From Lolium rigidum (Eukaryota; Streptophyta; Magnoliopsida; Poales; Poaceae): a stretch of DNA of 64,000 nt. This document shows positions 47,482-58,784 of the stretch, in pieces. The position numbers were made by a program, and so were the translations under genes. Numbering within the stretch: the first letter of the stretch is position 1; the number at the start of each line of letters is the position of its first letter. A model generated the notes under the pieces. It searched no databases. It was not told the DNA's origin and saw only the letters and a program-made list of their open reading frames with translations. The stretch is from the NCBI RefSeq assembly GCF_022539505.1, contig NC_061512.1, positions 256,076,510 to 256,140,509 of the forward strand, read 5' to 3'.

Positions 47482-48625
47482 TGGTCGTGCCATGATTCTT
47501 GCCACGCATTCCTGGGATGAGGTGGAAAAAAAGAGGAGCTGTTCTAGTGGACCCTTGCCTCGTTGCCGTATTCTCTTGACCGTTGGACTGGATCATCGGG
47601 CGCGCTGGGTAGACTGGTAGAGTAATCATCTGCAACAACCTTGAAACGGTCGAAGAGTGTGTAGCATCGTATCGATGATTCGATGGTGCGTCGTGGTGGG
47701 CGCACCGCATGCGCCGATTGATTTGCTGTGGGATCGTGCCCACGGGTTTGCCGCCAGCTGAATCGCAGCATCAGCAAGGGTCTGGGGTCAACCCTGTGCG
47801 CTTGGTGCTTCAGTAACTGACGGCCTGACGACGACGCGCGCGCACTAAAAGTGTGAGGTGTAGTAACTGGCAACCTAACCGTGTGGCACGCTGTTACGCT
47901 TCGCTTTGGTTGCGGCAGTTTGCGGTTGCATGAAAGCGACGCGAAACCTACACAAGAGACCCGAATAAAGTAGGTTCCGCACGTAGTGTAGTATATTGTT
48001 TTTCGGAGGTGAAGATCCAGGTACGTACTAGTGGCGTTGGGCAAGTTGGGTTTGGGGAGCTGCACAAGTCGACAGCCACCGAGTCCCGGGGCCAAAACGT
48101 CCATCTCCAGCTTGTGCCGCTCTCCCTCTGGGAGCGTCCTCCGTGCGCCACCTCCATCTCCACCACGCAAGACGCCTACGGGAGCAGCAGCCCATCGCCA
48201 TCATCAAATCCGTCGTCGTCGGCCACGCCCGCGACGTGCCCCGCCGCCCACCACATCTCAGCTCGCTCTTCCAGTCTCCCCTGTTCAGTAACTTCAGTGC
48301 AAGTGCAACAGTGAGCCTTGGCGCACGCAACGCATACTATGATATCCCCCCACCACACCACACCACGCGAGCGAGTAGTATGGCCTATGCCATGGGAGCT
48401 GGGCCCTGCCTGCGTTCCCGATCTGGATCTGGCCGACCAGAAATAGGAGCCGTAGATGCGACCACCGTTGCGCTTGCGCGCGTTCCACCAACACGGCACC
48501 GCACCCACACCCACGCACGCAGGAGACCCGTTTCCTTTCTTCAACGCACGCACCAGCACAGGGAACAAAATAAAACTTTCGCAAAAAAAAAAAAAAAAAA
48601 CCACAAACGCCTGATCCAACGCGTA
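47482..48625. other. Unassigned GC-rich stretch
   Basis: Several overlapping short frames exist, but none has recognisable similarity. CCCCTGTTCAGTAACT near 48285 could be a splice donor of a decayed host exon. A run of 18 A lies at 48583-48600. Confidence 0.3.
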
Positions 48626-49310
48626 AGGGCATCTCCAACGGAGGTTGAGCAATTGTTTGCGTCAGCACGGACGAAACATGCGTTTGGACCCTGCTCCAAC
48701 GGGGTGACGCATAGCGATCGGGCAGTCCGCAGCGACGCATATGTTTCGAATGATGCGAGCAGAGCGGTCTGGTCACCGGCGCACTCGAAGCGGCTACGTA
48801 CGTTCTCGTTGTCGTCTGTGATGTCATGGATGACGGCGTATGTGGGTGGGGTCACCGCAAGGGCGGCGCTAGCCGCCACCATCTACGCCTGTGCATCGGC
48901 GATTTCCGCCCTACCCGCCCCCAGCCGCTGACGCTCTAGCTCGCGCCCTGTCGCCTCCGCTTCCGCAACCTCCGCCTCCGCCGCCTCCCGGTCCAGCTGC
49001 TTGGCCTGAAAGGCGTCGGCGGTTAGCTGCTCCTCCTCCTCCGGGTGGACTTGGCGGCACATCTGTACAACTTGATCCCAGCTAAGGTTGTGCTCGGCCA
49101 TGGATGGATGCTAGGGTTTAGGTTGAGGTGTGGCCGTCACCCCCGTCGGTGTCCACCAAACATAGCCACGACGGGCGGGAAACGGCGTTCGCGCGCAGGT
49201 CCTTTCCCGCGTGCGCGAAACACCGGCGAAACGCGCCAATCTATTGGGCACGAGCGGGAACCGGTAATCGTCGGCGGTAGGCCTCGACGGGACGTTAAAC
49301 CGCCATTAAC
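48626..49310. mobile_element. PIF/Harbinger-like element, one end visible
   Basis: The left end GGGCATCTCCAACGGAGG follows TAA, the expected target triplet. A minus-strand ORF lies inside. No matching right terminus was found, so the right limit is only where recognisable similarity fades. Confidence 0.5.
48660..49101 (-). pseudogene. Coiled-coil ORF of a Harbinger-like element, one stop
   Basis: The frame starts MAEHNLSWDQVVQMCRQVHP at 49101. A Glu/Ala-rich helical stretch follows (DREAAEAEVAEAEATGRELE). A TAG stops it at 48883-48885, after which the same frame continues (PPTYAVIHDITDDNENVRSR). It occupies the same position, and is of similar composition, as the ORF at 16955-17374, but the sequences are not obviously homologous. 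The function is unknown. Confidence 0.45.
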
Positions 49311-49375
49311 GGCCTTGATGGTGTTTATGCTTAAAAAAATGCGTGAAAGAACATCTCTCGGGTTATAGTTTTATA

Positions 49376-52070
49376 TGTTTGATGACAATATATGTGATAC
49401 ACTAATGTGCGTTGATATAGTGCAGAAATTAGTTGTTGTTGAAGTTGTGTTGAGAAAGAAGAAAAAGAAAGCAGGAATGTTACTCTAGGCCGGAAAATAT
49501 GAAAAACAACTAAGGACATGAGTGTCGAAACCCCCTGGACTCTGGCCGGATATTTGGTCGGATGTTCTTGTCGAGCCCGGATATTCCGGGGTGGCCGGAT
49601 TATCTGGTCCATACTTAGGCCGGATTATCCAGCCCCAAATTCCTGCAACGGCTCGATTCTCAGGGAGTATAAATACCCCTTCTTCCTCAACCTCAAGATG
49701 CTCATTCCTACTCAAGTTCGTCCACCATTAGAGTCACACCAAGAAACACAAGATTCACTAGATCTCCTCTTCCAACTATCCAAAGCTCTTGACCTTTGGA
49801 GAATCAAAGGAGAAGACCGCGATCTACATCTTCACTGAAGCGATTTACATTTCCTCCTCATTTGCTTGAGGACCCCTTTGCTAGTGTTCCATTTGGAAAC
49901 ACTAGTTGCTTGTGGTTGATTTGTTCTTATTATTGTTGTTGTGTTGTTACAGCTATTGGGAGCGTCCAATTCAGTTGTGGATGCGTGCCCCAAGAACCTT
50001 GTAAAGATCTGGTTTCCGCCTTGAGGAAATCCCTTAGTGGAACTGGGCTAGGCCTTTGTGGCGTTGCTCACAGGAGACCTAAGTGAGGCCTTCGTGGTCC
50101 TCCAAACGTAGACGTACTTCCTCTTAAAAGGAAGGAACTACGAGAATCATCTTCGTGTCTCCGCGTGCTCTACTCTCGATTACCTCTATCCTTAATAGCT
50201 CTATTATATCTTGTCTAGCTATATCTTGCTAGTTATATATCTTGTCATATAAGTTCACATAGTTGCATATCTAGAGAATTTATCTTTGTGTCAAGCCTAA
50301 ATTGAAAAAGAACTAAAAATTAGGTAGCACCTAATCACCCCCCTCTAGGTGCGACACACGATCCTTTCAATTGGTATCAGAGCCTCAGCTCTTATTTTGG
50401 GCTTAAACCGCCTAAGAGTATGCCAGATGATGGGCATTCGGAAGGGGCCGCAAAGCCGGCCTCCATGGAGGATCTCAAGTTGATGGAAACATCATCGAGA
50501 TCCTTCATGGAAGCTAATATGGAAATATGAAGACATATTTTTCGGGGCTTATAAAACCTACCCCTCCCGCCGTTCCTGTCATAGAGGAAAATGACAAGGA
50601 CTCTTTAGAAGAGGGAGAGACTTTGGGCTCACCCTCTACTATAAAGCCCTTCGATGGTGATCACTTAGACAAAATTAAAACCCCTCACACTTCTCCTAAA
50701 AAGGGTGATGGTGACAGCTACAATGCCATTCCTCCTCCGTTTCGCTCTCCCGATATCCCGTTTCCCCACCCTTATATAAACAATAGGGGTGATCCACCCA
50801 AGTTTAATGTTGAAGATTTTAATAAGTGGCAATTTGAGTTTCGCTCTTATGTATGCACTGCCTCTAATGAGTTTTGGAGAATCATTGTTGAAGGTTTCAA
50901 GCCTTACAACCCCAACAAATTGAATAGAAGAGAAGATGTTGATAACAAACTCAACTCCATTTCCTTAAACATGATTAAACAAGGTGTGGGGACAAAGGAC
51001 TTGTCTTATGTTCGTAACTTCACCACCGCAAGGAAGCTTGGGAGGGCTTGTCCGTAATCTTTATGGGAAGTGAAAGAATGAAGAGAAACAAGTATAGTGC
51101 TCTTCGAAACCAAGACGAAGGGTTCATGAGGTTGCCAGTTGAAGATCATCATGAGATGTATAGAAGGCTTATCACCATTGCCGATGCCTTTCAGAATGTG
51201 GGTGCCCAACATATTGATGACTTTTGGATCAAGCACAAGTATATTGATTGCATGATGCCTTATAAACCCATTGATGTCAAGAGTCTCCTTGGAAGAGAAA
51301 ACTATCCTAAACTAACCTCCTATCAAGTGGTGCACGATATGCAAGCGCTCAAGGTGGCCGGACAAAACTCTCAAGATTCTTGGAATCATGCTATAGGGAT
51401 GGCGAGAGGTACAAATCTTGCTTTGAAGATCAATACGGTGGAAGAGATGGACACTCAAGAACCATATAGGACCTCTTGGAGCATGTCCTATCCGGAGGAT
51501 TTGGAATACCACTACCATGACCATATGGTATTCCATGCATGAACCTTTTGGGTTGATCCATCCAAAGCAAAGTAAGAAAACATCAAGAGAAACAAAACAA
51601 GTGGGTTCAAGAGCTCGGGTCGAAGATCAAGATCTTGCTTCAGTTGTGGTGACAAGTTTCATTTCATCGTCGAGTGCCCCTATGAGAATAGAGAAACTCA
51701 TGGTGGAAGACTCATTTCCAAGAACAAGAGCAAAGATTCAAACGCCCCCAACAAGAAACTCTACATCTAGAATAACAAGAACAAGAGGCTATCAAGGATT
51801 GTGCTAATGACTAAGAAGAGTATTCTTCCGACGACAATGATAGTGATAGTGATGAAGAAGAGACCTCAAAGGAAGTGGCCGCTATTGCTACTATCAATAT
51901 TCCCTCTTCATCCCTCTTTGAATCCCCCAGTGAGAACCCTCACATCCAGAATGCACATTGCTTCATGACAAGGTCCTCCTTGAATACATCTATTGTGCTA
52001 GGAGCATTCCAACGAAGGGCTCTATATCTCGATGATGTAAAATCAGTTTGCAGCACGCTGGGCTCACTTT
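49376..52070 (+). mobile_element. Truncated copia element (LTR, PBS, broken gag)
   Basis: The LTR ends at 50369 (CGATCCTTTCA) and is followed by the PBS TGGTATCAGAGC at 50372-50383, the initiator-Met tRNA site used by copia elements. AGTATAAATACCCC at 49666 is the promoter-like element. The LTR start (about 49376, TGTTTGATGACAA) is a guess. Only gag-like sequence follows; protease, integrase and reverse transcriptase are absent and no 3' LTR is seen. Confidence 0.7.
50420..52040 (+). pseudogene. Copia gag (UBN2-like) with zinc knuckle, pseudogene
   Basis: The leader MPDDGHSEGAAKPASMEDLK is followed after a stop by the main frame from 50527. The gag core (FNVEDFNKWQFEFRSYVCTA) matches the copia UBN2 pattern. 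A frameshift near 51045 moves the reading to the frame with FMGSERMKRNKYSALRNQDE, which runs to 51542. A zinc knuckle CFSCGDKFHFIVEC (C-X2-C-X4-H-X4-C) follows in another frame near 51640. An acidic tail ends the similarity by about 52040. Confidence 0.7.
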
Positions 52071-52079
52071 TTGGGTGAG

Positions 52080-52732
52080 CAGCCATGTGCCGCTTCACCA
52101 GACGCACTAAAATGCAGCACGAAGTGGGGTAGCGCTTTACCAGAGGCCGTAAAACAGAGTTCCATAAACTTAGGGCCTTTTTATGTGTGCCACCGTAGGA
52201 TGGAGCCGTAGAGTGAATCCTGCATGGTTGCGCGTAGCGGAGCTTTCGGGCCGGTCCCTATGGGCGGGATCCTAGACGGGGTTTCTCAACGTAGTTTTGG
52301 GTCCCGCCAAATGCCAGGATTCTTTTGAGACCGCCGGTGCGAGGCTATTTTTTGCAATACTTTTTTTTATAAAACTATATTCATGTAAACTATCAATGGG
52401 GAATGATGTGTATTTTTTTACTACAAAAAATGACAAAAGTGTGAATCTGAATATAGTGATTTTAAAGCTCTAAAAATATTAGACTTTATAACTTTTGTTC
52501 AACTCATGATATGAAATATTTTGAATTGAGATTGTAGGTTTGTCAGGATTTTGCTCCATGATTTTTTTTTGAAATACGTAAAGATAGTTTTCGAATTTTT
52601 AAAATATACAGATAGCCCTGGATGTCGGGAGCCAAAAAGGACATTCCGGTAGATTCTCTGTATAAATTACACTTTGGAGAAATCTTGAGCTCGTTTTGAA
52701 CTTTTCTGCGAGTGAGTCACCCTGGAGTGGAG
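52080..52732. other. Unassigned end of contig B
   Basis: Bases 52040-52330 hold repeat-like sequence (TTTGCAGCACGCTGGGCTC and GTTTTGGGTCCCGCC) of unknown type. The rest is AT-rich. The frame crossing the gap from the right contig is a coincidence of open reading through N. Confidence 0.3.
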
Positions 52733-52832
52733 NNNNNNNNNNNNNNNNNNNNNNNNNNNNNNNNNNNNNNNNNNNNNNNNNNNNNNNNNNNNNNNNNNNN
52801 NNNNNNNNNNNNNNNNNNNNNNNNNNNNNNNN
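52733..52832. other. Assembly gap (100 N)
   Basis: Exactly 100 N. The right side starts inside the 5' coding part of the Tat-type element. Confidence 1.
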
Positions 52833-53962
52833 CGGCTGGTGATCTGCGGGCGTGTTGAAGGGTATCCTGCGAGGCGGAATTGCTTCTCTGACAATGCGAT
52901 CGGCCTCCGCCTGCGCATAGATCATCTTTACTTCCCACTCAGCCCTCATGTCTTTGACCTGCTCGAGTGTGGCAGTAATCTCGCGGTCCTGTCTGTCGAA
53001 GTTTTCCAGCCAGGCTGCATGATCTGCCCTTCCTATCTTCAATGCAGCTTCGGTATCGGCGAGCTTCTTGGCTGTGGCCAGCATTTCCTTTCTGGCGGTC
53101 TCTAGAGCCTCCAGATCTGCGGCGTCGCCCGGGGTTATAGGTGTGTTAAGAACTGCTCGCGCGGCCACCTCCTCTGCTGACAGGATTTCCTCCGAAGAAG
53201 AATCCCTTTGGGGTCGCACCCGAGACATTGGAGATCCTTGAGGGTCGGATTGGCTGACTTGGTCTCCAGATCCGGTTTGTCCCAGCGCTGCTACCGTTGC
53301 GAGAACCTGCTTAGGCTGGGCGGAGTCGACTTCAGGCTGATCGCTGAAACCATACTCCCCTAGCTTGCGGACGAAGTCATCAGATTCCGTGGACGGGGTG
53401 TCTCCGGACATTGGGCTTAGATTGCCCAAAATCGACTCTTCAACCGGAGTTTCGCTTTCTCCGACAGGCTGAGCCTGATCCGGATCCGCGCCGCTTTCCG
53501 GTGCCTCCACCTGCTCAGGACCAGCTCCATCTTCTTGAGGGGCGGTTCCGGCGGTATGGGCCAAGAAGTGTACGAAGTGGCACCTCTGCTTTTCTAACAC
53601 CTGGGAGACCCAGGCGGATCTGCATTGGTCTTCCACCTTTGTTTCCTGCACAGGGGCGGATTGGGTGGGCTTTGAAATTTCCAGATCTGAGGCGGAATCT
53701 TCCTTGGGAAGCTCCTGCATCTCGGATCGGATCTTCGCGACGGCGTCCAGCTCGCGGCGGTCGCGTCAGCGTTACTTACCAGTGGGTTTCCGTCGGAATC
53801 GACGGTTTCCCCGATGAAGATGTGTATGCCGCCAATTGGGACGATGGAGAGCTTGACGGGGTTTGCCCTAGCCGGAATCCAGCACTCATCCGGAGGGACG
53901 ATCGGCAGACTTCCGGCGTAAAGGACGCGCCCTACAGCGATGGTGTCGTCGTAGCTTCCCAT
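52833..53962 (-). pseudogene. Tat-type gag N-terminal region, partial
   Basis: An ATG at 53962 opens MGSYDDTIAVGRVLYAGSLP, which reaches a possible splice donor (CCACTGGTAAGTAAC, about 53784). A different frame then runs to the gap: acidic and Glu/Pro-rich (PEQVEAPESGADPDQAQPVG), then a helical segment (ETARKEMLATAKKLADTEAA), and ends RRIPFNTPADHQP at the gap. Whether the change of frame is an intron or a mutation cannot be told. No zinc knuckle or protease is present on this side of the gap. Confidence 0.5.
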
Positions 53963-54020
53963 GGCGGAACCCTCCCGGTTCCGGCCTCCGGACGCCACGA
54001 GCCCCACGGTGGGCGCCAAC

Positions 54021-54577
54021 CGTCGTTGCCTAATCGACGGTACCCCGGAGGAGGGATCCTCACGAGGGGAGAAGAAGTAGGGGCCATAGGGCGGAGTGCA
54101 CACGGGACGGTGGTACGCGAGTTACCCGGCTTCGGAACACCTGCACGATGACAGGGCCTACCGCTGCTTGTCCGGAATTATCCGGGGCGCTTTCGCGTTG
54201 TTACAATGAGTTGTGGTTGTGCCTCTAGGGCTCCCGGGATCCGGCTTATAAAGGCGCACGGATCTAGGGTTTACATGGAGAGTCCTAGCCGGATTACAGA
54301 TAGCCTAACTACGGTACAATATCTTGCCGTGCACGTCACGGATCCGCCTTCCATATTCGTCTTCCTGGATCCGGGTCCTTCATGGGCCTCCATGGATCCG
54401 GGTTACTCCTATGGCGGTACGGATCCGGCTTGCGATCTCGGGCTGGACTTCTTCCTTCATGATCAACAGCAACTGGGCCGCCCGATGGGCCACATGCCTC
54501 ATCACCGTCTGTGGGCCACCCGGGCTTGCCGGATCTAGGCACTGTCGATGGTACACCTATGAAGTATACCCACAACA
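54021..54577 (-). repeat. 5' LTR of the Tat-type element
   Basis: This 557-bp copy closely matches 29905-30462 read in reverse. The last base next to the PBS differs (ACGAC here against ACGACA there). Confidence 0.85.
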
Positions 54578-54582
54578 CACGG

Positions 54583-56042
54583 TACGAGAAACCTTCCAGA
54601 GCCGCCGCCATCGCGAAGCCAAGATCTGGGGGACAGAAGTCTCTGTTCCGGCACGCCGCCGGGACGGGGAAGTGCCCCAGGAAGGCATCTCCATCGACAC
54701 CGCCGCCATCTTCATCACCGCTGTTGTCTCCCATGAGGAGGGAGTAGTTCTCCATCGAGGCTAAGGGCTGTACCGGTAGCTATGTGGTTAATCTCTCTCC
54801 CATGTACTTCAATACAATGATCTCATGAGCTGCCTTACATGATTGAGATCCATATGATGAGCTTGTAATCTAGATGTCGTTATGCTATTCAAGTGGATTT
54901 TACTTATGTGATCTCCGGAGACTCCTTGTCCCACGTGTGTAAAGGTGACGAGTGTGTGCACCGTGTGGGTCTCTTAGGCTATATTTCACAGAATACTTAT
55001 TCACCGAGTTATGATTTGAGTTGGATGTCTCTATGAAATTGTGGTGTGTTAGTACCTCCTATGAATGCTCACAGTGACAGCGTGGGGTGTTTATTAGTAC
55101 TTGGGAATACATCTTTAAGGTTTGCCTACATGATGAATTAGTGTTTGTTATCTTGCCAAAGAGTAATTCAGAATAGCATAGTGAAGTACTTATTTATATT
55201 CCTTTATGATTGCAATGTGCTTTATATCACTATTAATCTATGTGCTACTCTAGTGATGTTATTAAAGTAGTCTATTCCTCCTCCATGATGTAATGGTGAC
55301 AGTGTGTGCATCATGTAGTACTTGGCGTAGTTTATGATTGTGATCTCTTGTAGATTATGAAGTTAACTATTACTATGATAGTATTGATGTGATCTATTCT
55401 CCCTTTCGTAGCTTGAAGGTGACAGTGTGCATGCTATGTTAGTACTCGGTATAATTGCGTTGGTCTATCATGCACTCTAAGGTTATTTAAATATGAACAT
55501 TGAATGTTGTGGAGCTTGTTAACTCCGGCATTGAGGTGCTCTTGTAGCCCTACACAATTAATGGTGTTCATCATCCAACAAGAGAGTGTAGAGTGGTTTT
55601 ATTATGTGATCAATGTTGAGAGTGTCCACTAGTGAAAGTATGATCCCTATGCCTTGTTTCCAAATACTGCAATCATCGCTTATTTACTGTTTTACTGCAT
55701 CTTTACTTCCTGCAATATTACTACCATCAACTGCACGCCAGCAAGCTATTTTATGGCGCCGTTACTACTGCTCATATTCATTCATACCACTTGTATTTCA
55801 CTATCTCTTCGCCGAACTAGTGCACCTATACATCTGACAAGTGTATTATGTGTGTTGGGGACACAAGAAACTTCTTGTATCGTGATTGCAGGGTTGCTTG
55901 AGAGGGATATCTTTGTCCTCTACCTCCCTGAGTTCGATAAACCTTGGGTGATTCACTTAAGGGAAACTTGCTGCTGTTCTACAAACCTCTGCTCTTGGAG
56001 GCCCAACACTGTCTACAGGAATAGAAGCGTGCGTAGACATCA
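54583..56042 (+). mobile_element. Element A, remaining part of its 3' LTR
   Basis: The sequence starts TACGAGAAACCTTCCAGAGC, exactly where the LTR part at 30463-30875 stops, and runs to GTAGACATCA at 56042. Together the parts give about 1870 bases, agreeing with A's 5' LTR (about 1850). It contains the block (ATTTCACAGAATACTTATTC) that separates A's LTRs from B's. GGGAG at 56043-56047 is the target duplication. Confidence 0.85.
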
Positions 56043-56870
56043 GGGAGCTTTGCCTTGCATGAGCCTGTTGAAAACAGGGGATCGGTGCAACACATTGATG
56101 TCATTGTTGGAACCAGCCATACCAAAGAATGAATGCCAAATCCATAAATCTTGAGATATGACAGCTTCAAGAATGATAGTCCGTCCCTCCTCATGCCCGC
56201 TATACGCACCCTGCCATCCAAATGGACAGTTTTTCCACTTCCATTGCATGCAATCTATGCTGCCAATCATTCCTGGGAACCCTCTAGACTCGTTGATAGA
56301 CAGGAGCCGCCTTATATCCTCAACAGTTGGCTCCCTACAGTAATGTTGTCCGAACACGGTAATTACGGCTCGGTAAAACCTGTACATGGCCTCAAGGCAG
56401 GTGCTCTCACCCATTCGAAGATACTCATCGAATATATCCGCAGCCATTCCATATGAGAGCATGCGAATAGCCGCGGAGCATTTTTGGTAGGAGGTGAAGC
56501 CTAGCGCACCTGTTGCATCGGGCCTGCATTGGAAGTAGGGGTCGTAGTTTCTGACGCCGCGTAGAATGACCAAGAACATGTCCCTTGACATCCTGTACCG
56601 ACACCGGAACACTTTTTCCGGGAACACCGGATTGGTGAGGTGGAAGTAGTCCTTGTGGAGGCGGGCCTGCCCTGCCACTCTGTTGCGCGGCAGGTTTTTG
56701 GAGCGCCCATTCACAGAGCCCCGGTGCACCGGCCCCTGGTTTGAGGTGAACTCGTGGATCATGGAGGCCACAGTAGTTGCCAATGTCTACGCCGACTGAT
56801 CGGACTCGTCGTCAGAAGAGGAGTCAACGACCTCCGCGCGGAACTTCTCCACCATATGCCACATGTCCAT
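56043..56870 (-). pseudogene. PIF/Harbinger transposase, N-terminal part
   Basis: The frame begins at about 56870 (MDMWHMVEKFRAEVVDSSSD), meets a TAG at 56787-56789, then continues open from MATTVASMIHEFTSNQ to the LTR junction at RLMQGKAP. The blocks SRDMFLVILRGVRNYD, FTSYQKCSAAIRMLSYGMAA, GSIDCMQWKWKNCPFGWQG (first Asp, codon 56253-56255) and GSNNDINVLHRSPVFNRL (second Asp, codon 56100-56102) are diagnostic for plant PIF/HARBI1-like nucleases. The Glu lies in the C-terminal part at 44892-45382. All three catalytic residues survive, but two stops and the LTR insertion inactivate the gene. Confidence 0.9.
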
Positions 56871-57591
56871 CTGCGTGGGTACGAATTGTTGATCAATGGC
56901 CGCACACAAATAGCGCCGAAAATAGGAGAAGAAACCTACCGGCGCAATTGACCGAACAGGTCGTGGGCGGCGCGGAAGGGCGGCGCAACCGGCAACGTTT
57001 GGCCCCAAAACAGCCGGCAGGTACGCGGAGGAGCCAAGCCCGAGTACGATCCTGCTCTCCGCGCGGCGACAACGGAGCCGACGGCGAGTACTGCGGCGCT
57101 GCGGCGGGACGGCGGCGGGTGGGGTTGGGGTGGTGGCGTCGCGCTAGGGCAGCAAAGAAGGGGAAAAAGAAGCAAATTCAGTCACGCACGCCCACGCCCC
57201 GGGCGTCTTGGGTTGCGAAACGAGCTGGCTGGAGCTGGCCGTTTTGGCGCCGGGAGGCCCGGCACTCGTTGCCTGTCGACTTGGCTGCTACCCAGAGACC
57301 AAATCAAACTGAAGATGAGCAAAAGCGAGAAGAATGTACCGCGTGCTTGGATTTTGCTGATGACCAAATCCCAAGTTAAAACTTTTCAAAAAAAAAAGAT
57401 CCCAAGTTAAAAAAATTTAGGCGCGGTACGTTTTGCACTATTCTGAGCGCTATAGTTTGAGCTCCGACTGCAGCGCGCGACATCACTCTACCCACGCGCG
57501 AAGAAAACCTGCCAAGAAACTTCCCTCCTGCGCGTCGCCGCCCCACCGCCAAAATCCTCGCTTTCGCGCGGCCGCCCGCGCAATTCCAGCG

Positions 57592-58780
57592 ATGGACGCA
57601 TCCTTCGGCACCCCTCTGACCCCTCCCTACTCCATTCCACCTACCGCCGCCACCGTCGCCTCCATCGTGGCGCCGCCGAATGCGCCAAACCCTAGTGGTG
57701 CCGCCGACGCCGGGAACAACGCCGCCCGCGCCCTCTTCGTCCCACCTCGCCCGACGCTGTACACAGGCATCGCCGCCGCGCAGGTGGCCACCGCGCATGC
57801 CGCTGACAAGGCGCAGCCGCCGACCAAGAGGAAGGTGCTCGCCAAGCGCCTATCGCCCGCGCCCGGTGCTGACTAGCCGCCGCCAAAGAAGGGGAAGGCG
57901 TCCGCTACTCGTCGCGTGCAACATCCTCCACCGCCAGCTCCATCAAGCAGTCATCCGCCGCCGCCATCCGCCAACACTTCCGACACGCACATGGTGTTCG
58001 ATGAAGTGCCGGAGAGGTAAACAACATTTCTGTTTATCGATTTCTTAGTTTAGATGCATACATTGCTAGAGAGCCATGAATTTTATTGCAATGTTGTGTC
58101 GACGACACGTCTTTCATGGACGCAATGAATGTTGGATCTTCATTCACGAATGACGAAATTGTTGAAGAGGAGGAATATGACGATGTCGATGAGGAAGGAG
58201 AGGGGTTGATTGGACCGCCCTACAGGTCGGTCGGCAAAGTACACCATAGCGGAGGATAAGTTGCTTTGCAAGACATGGTTGACAATTGAAATGGATCCAA
58301 CAACCGGCTTCGATCAAACTAGAGAGACCTATTGGATGAGGATGAAGGAGTACTTCGACGCCAACAACACAAGTGGGAATGAGAGCAGTGTGCGTTCTCT
58401 TCGGTCTTGTTGGTCCGGCATCAACATCGACTGTCAAAAGTGGGCGGGCGTGCAAGCCAATATTGTTGTCATTAACCCAAGTGGCACAAATGTTATCGAC
58501 AGGGTAAGCAATTCTACTACTTGGTTGATCATCTCTACGCATGGTTGTTGTTCTATATGGCTCATCTATTTTCTTTTGTTTGCTTTGTAGAACTCTATGG
58601 TTCAAGGTTTGTTTAGAGATGTGATAAAAAAGAATAATAAAGGCAACAAGATTCTTGTCAAGCCATTCACGATGCATCATTGCTATGAAGTGCTAGGGAA
58701 CGAAGAAAAGTGGAAGACCAGTGGAAAATTGGATGCGGCAACCATGGCCGCCAATGCAACCGGTGTTATCACCAGATTTT
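57592..58780 (+). pseudogene. PIF/Harbinger ORF1 (Myb/SANT-like), divergent from the transposase
   Basis: Exon 1 starts MDASFGTPLTPPYSIPPTAA, is Pro/Ala-rich with a basic patch (PTKRKVLAKRL), has a TAG at 57874-57876, and ends GAAGTGCCGGAGAGGTAAAC near 58014. Exon 2 (about 58100-58503) holds an acidic run and, after a one-base shift near 58220, the SANT-like domain (GRSAKYTIAEDKLLCKTWLT, then RSLRSCWSGINIDCQKWAGV). The donor GGTAAG is at 58504 and the acceptor TTTGTAG at 58590. Exon 3 (KPFTMHHCYEVLGNEEKWKT) stops matching at about 58775, where the next LTR element begins. It lies about 700 bp from the transposase start, head to head, as in autonomous PIF elements. Confidence 0.8.
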
Positions 58781-58784
58781 AACC

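Larger units (their letters stand above)
52833..54577 (-). mobile_element. Tat-type gypsy element, 5' half
   Basis: Read on the minus strand: 5' LTR (54577-54021), PBS TGGCGCCCACCGTGGGGC (54018-54001) and the start of the coding region up to the gap. TGTTGTGGGTATACTTC at the LTR start is identical to the LTR at 29905. CACGG at 54578-54582 is the target duplication. The 3' half is at 26238-30462 in opposite orientation. Confidence 0.85.

Noticed and set aside
47171..47620. A 149-codon plus-strand frame
   Set aside because: It lies mostly inside a PIF-type MITE with TTA target duplications, and its composition shows no recognisable domain.
26238..52732. A genuine biological inversion of this segment
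   Set aside because: Possible in principle, but both breakpoints would have to coincide with 100-N scaffold gaps; contig mis-orientation is simpler.
52599..53720. A 373-codon frame crossing the second gap
   Set aside because: Only the part right of 52833 is coding (Tat gag). The continuation left of the gap belongs to another contig end and is open by chance.
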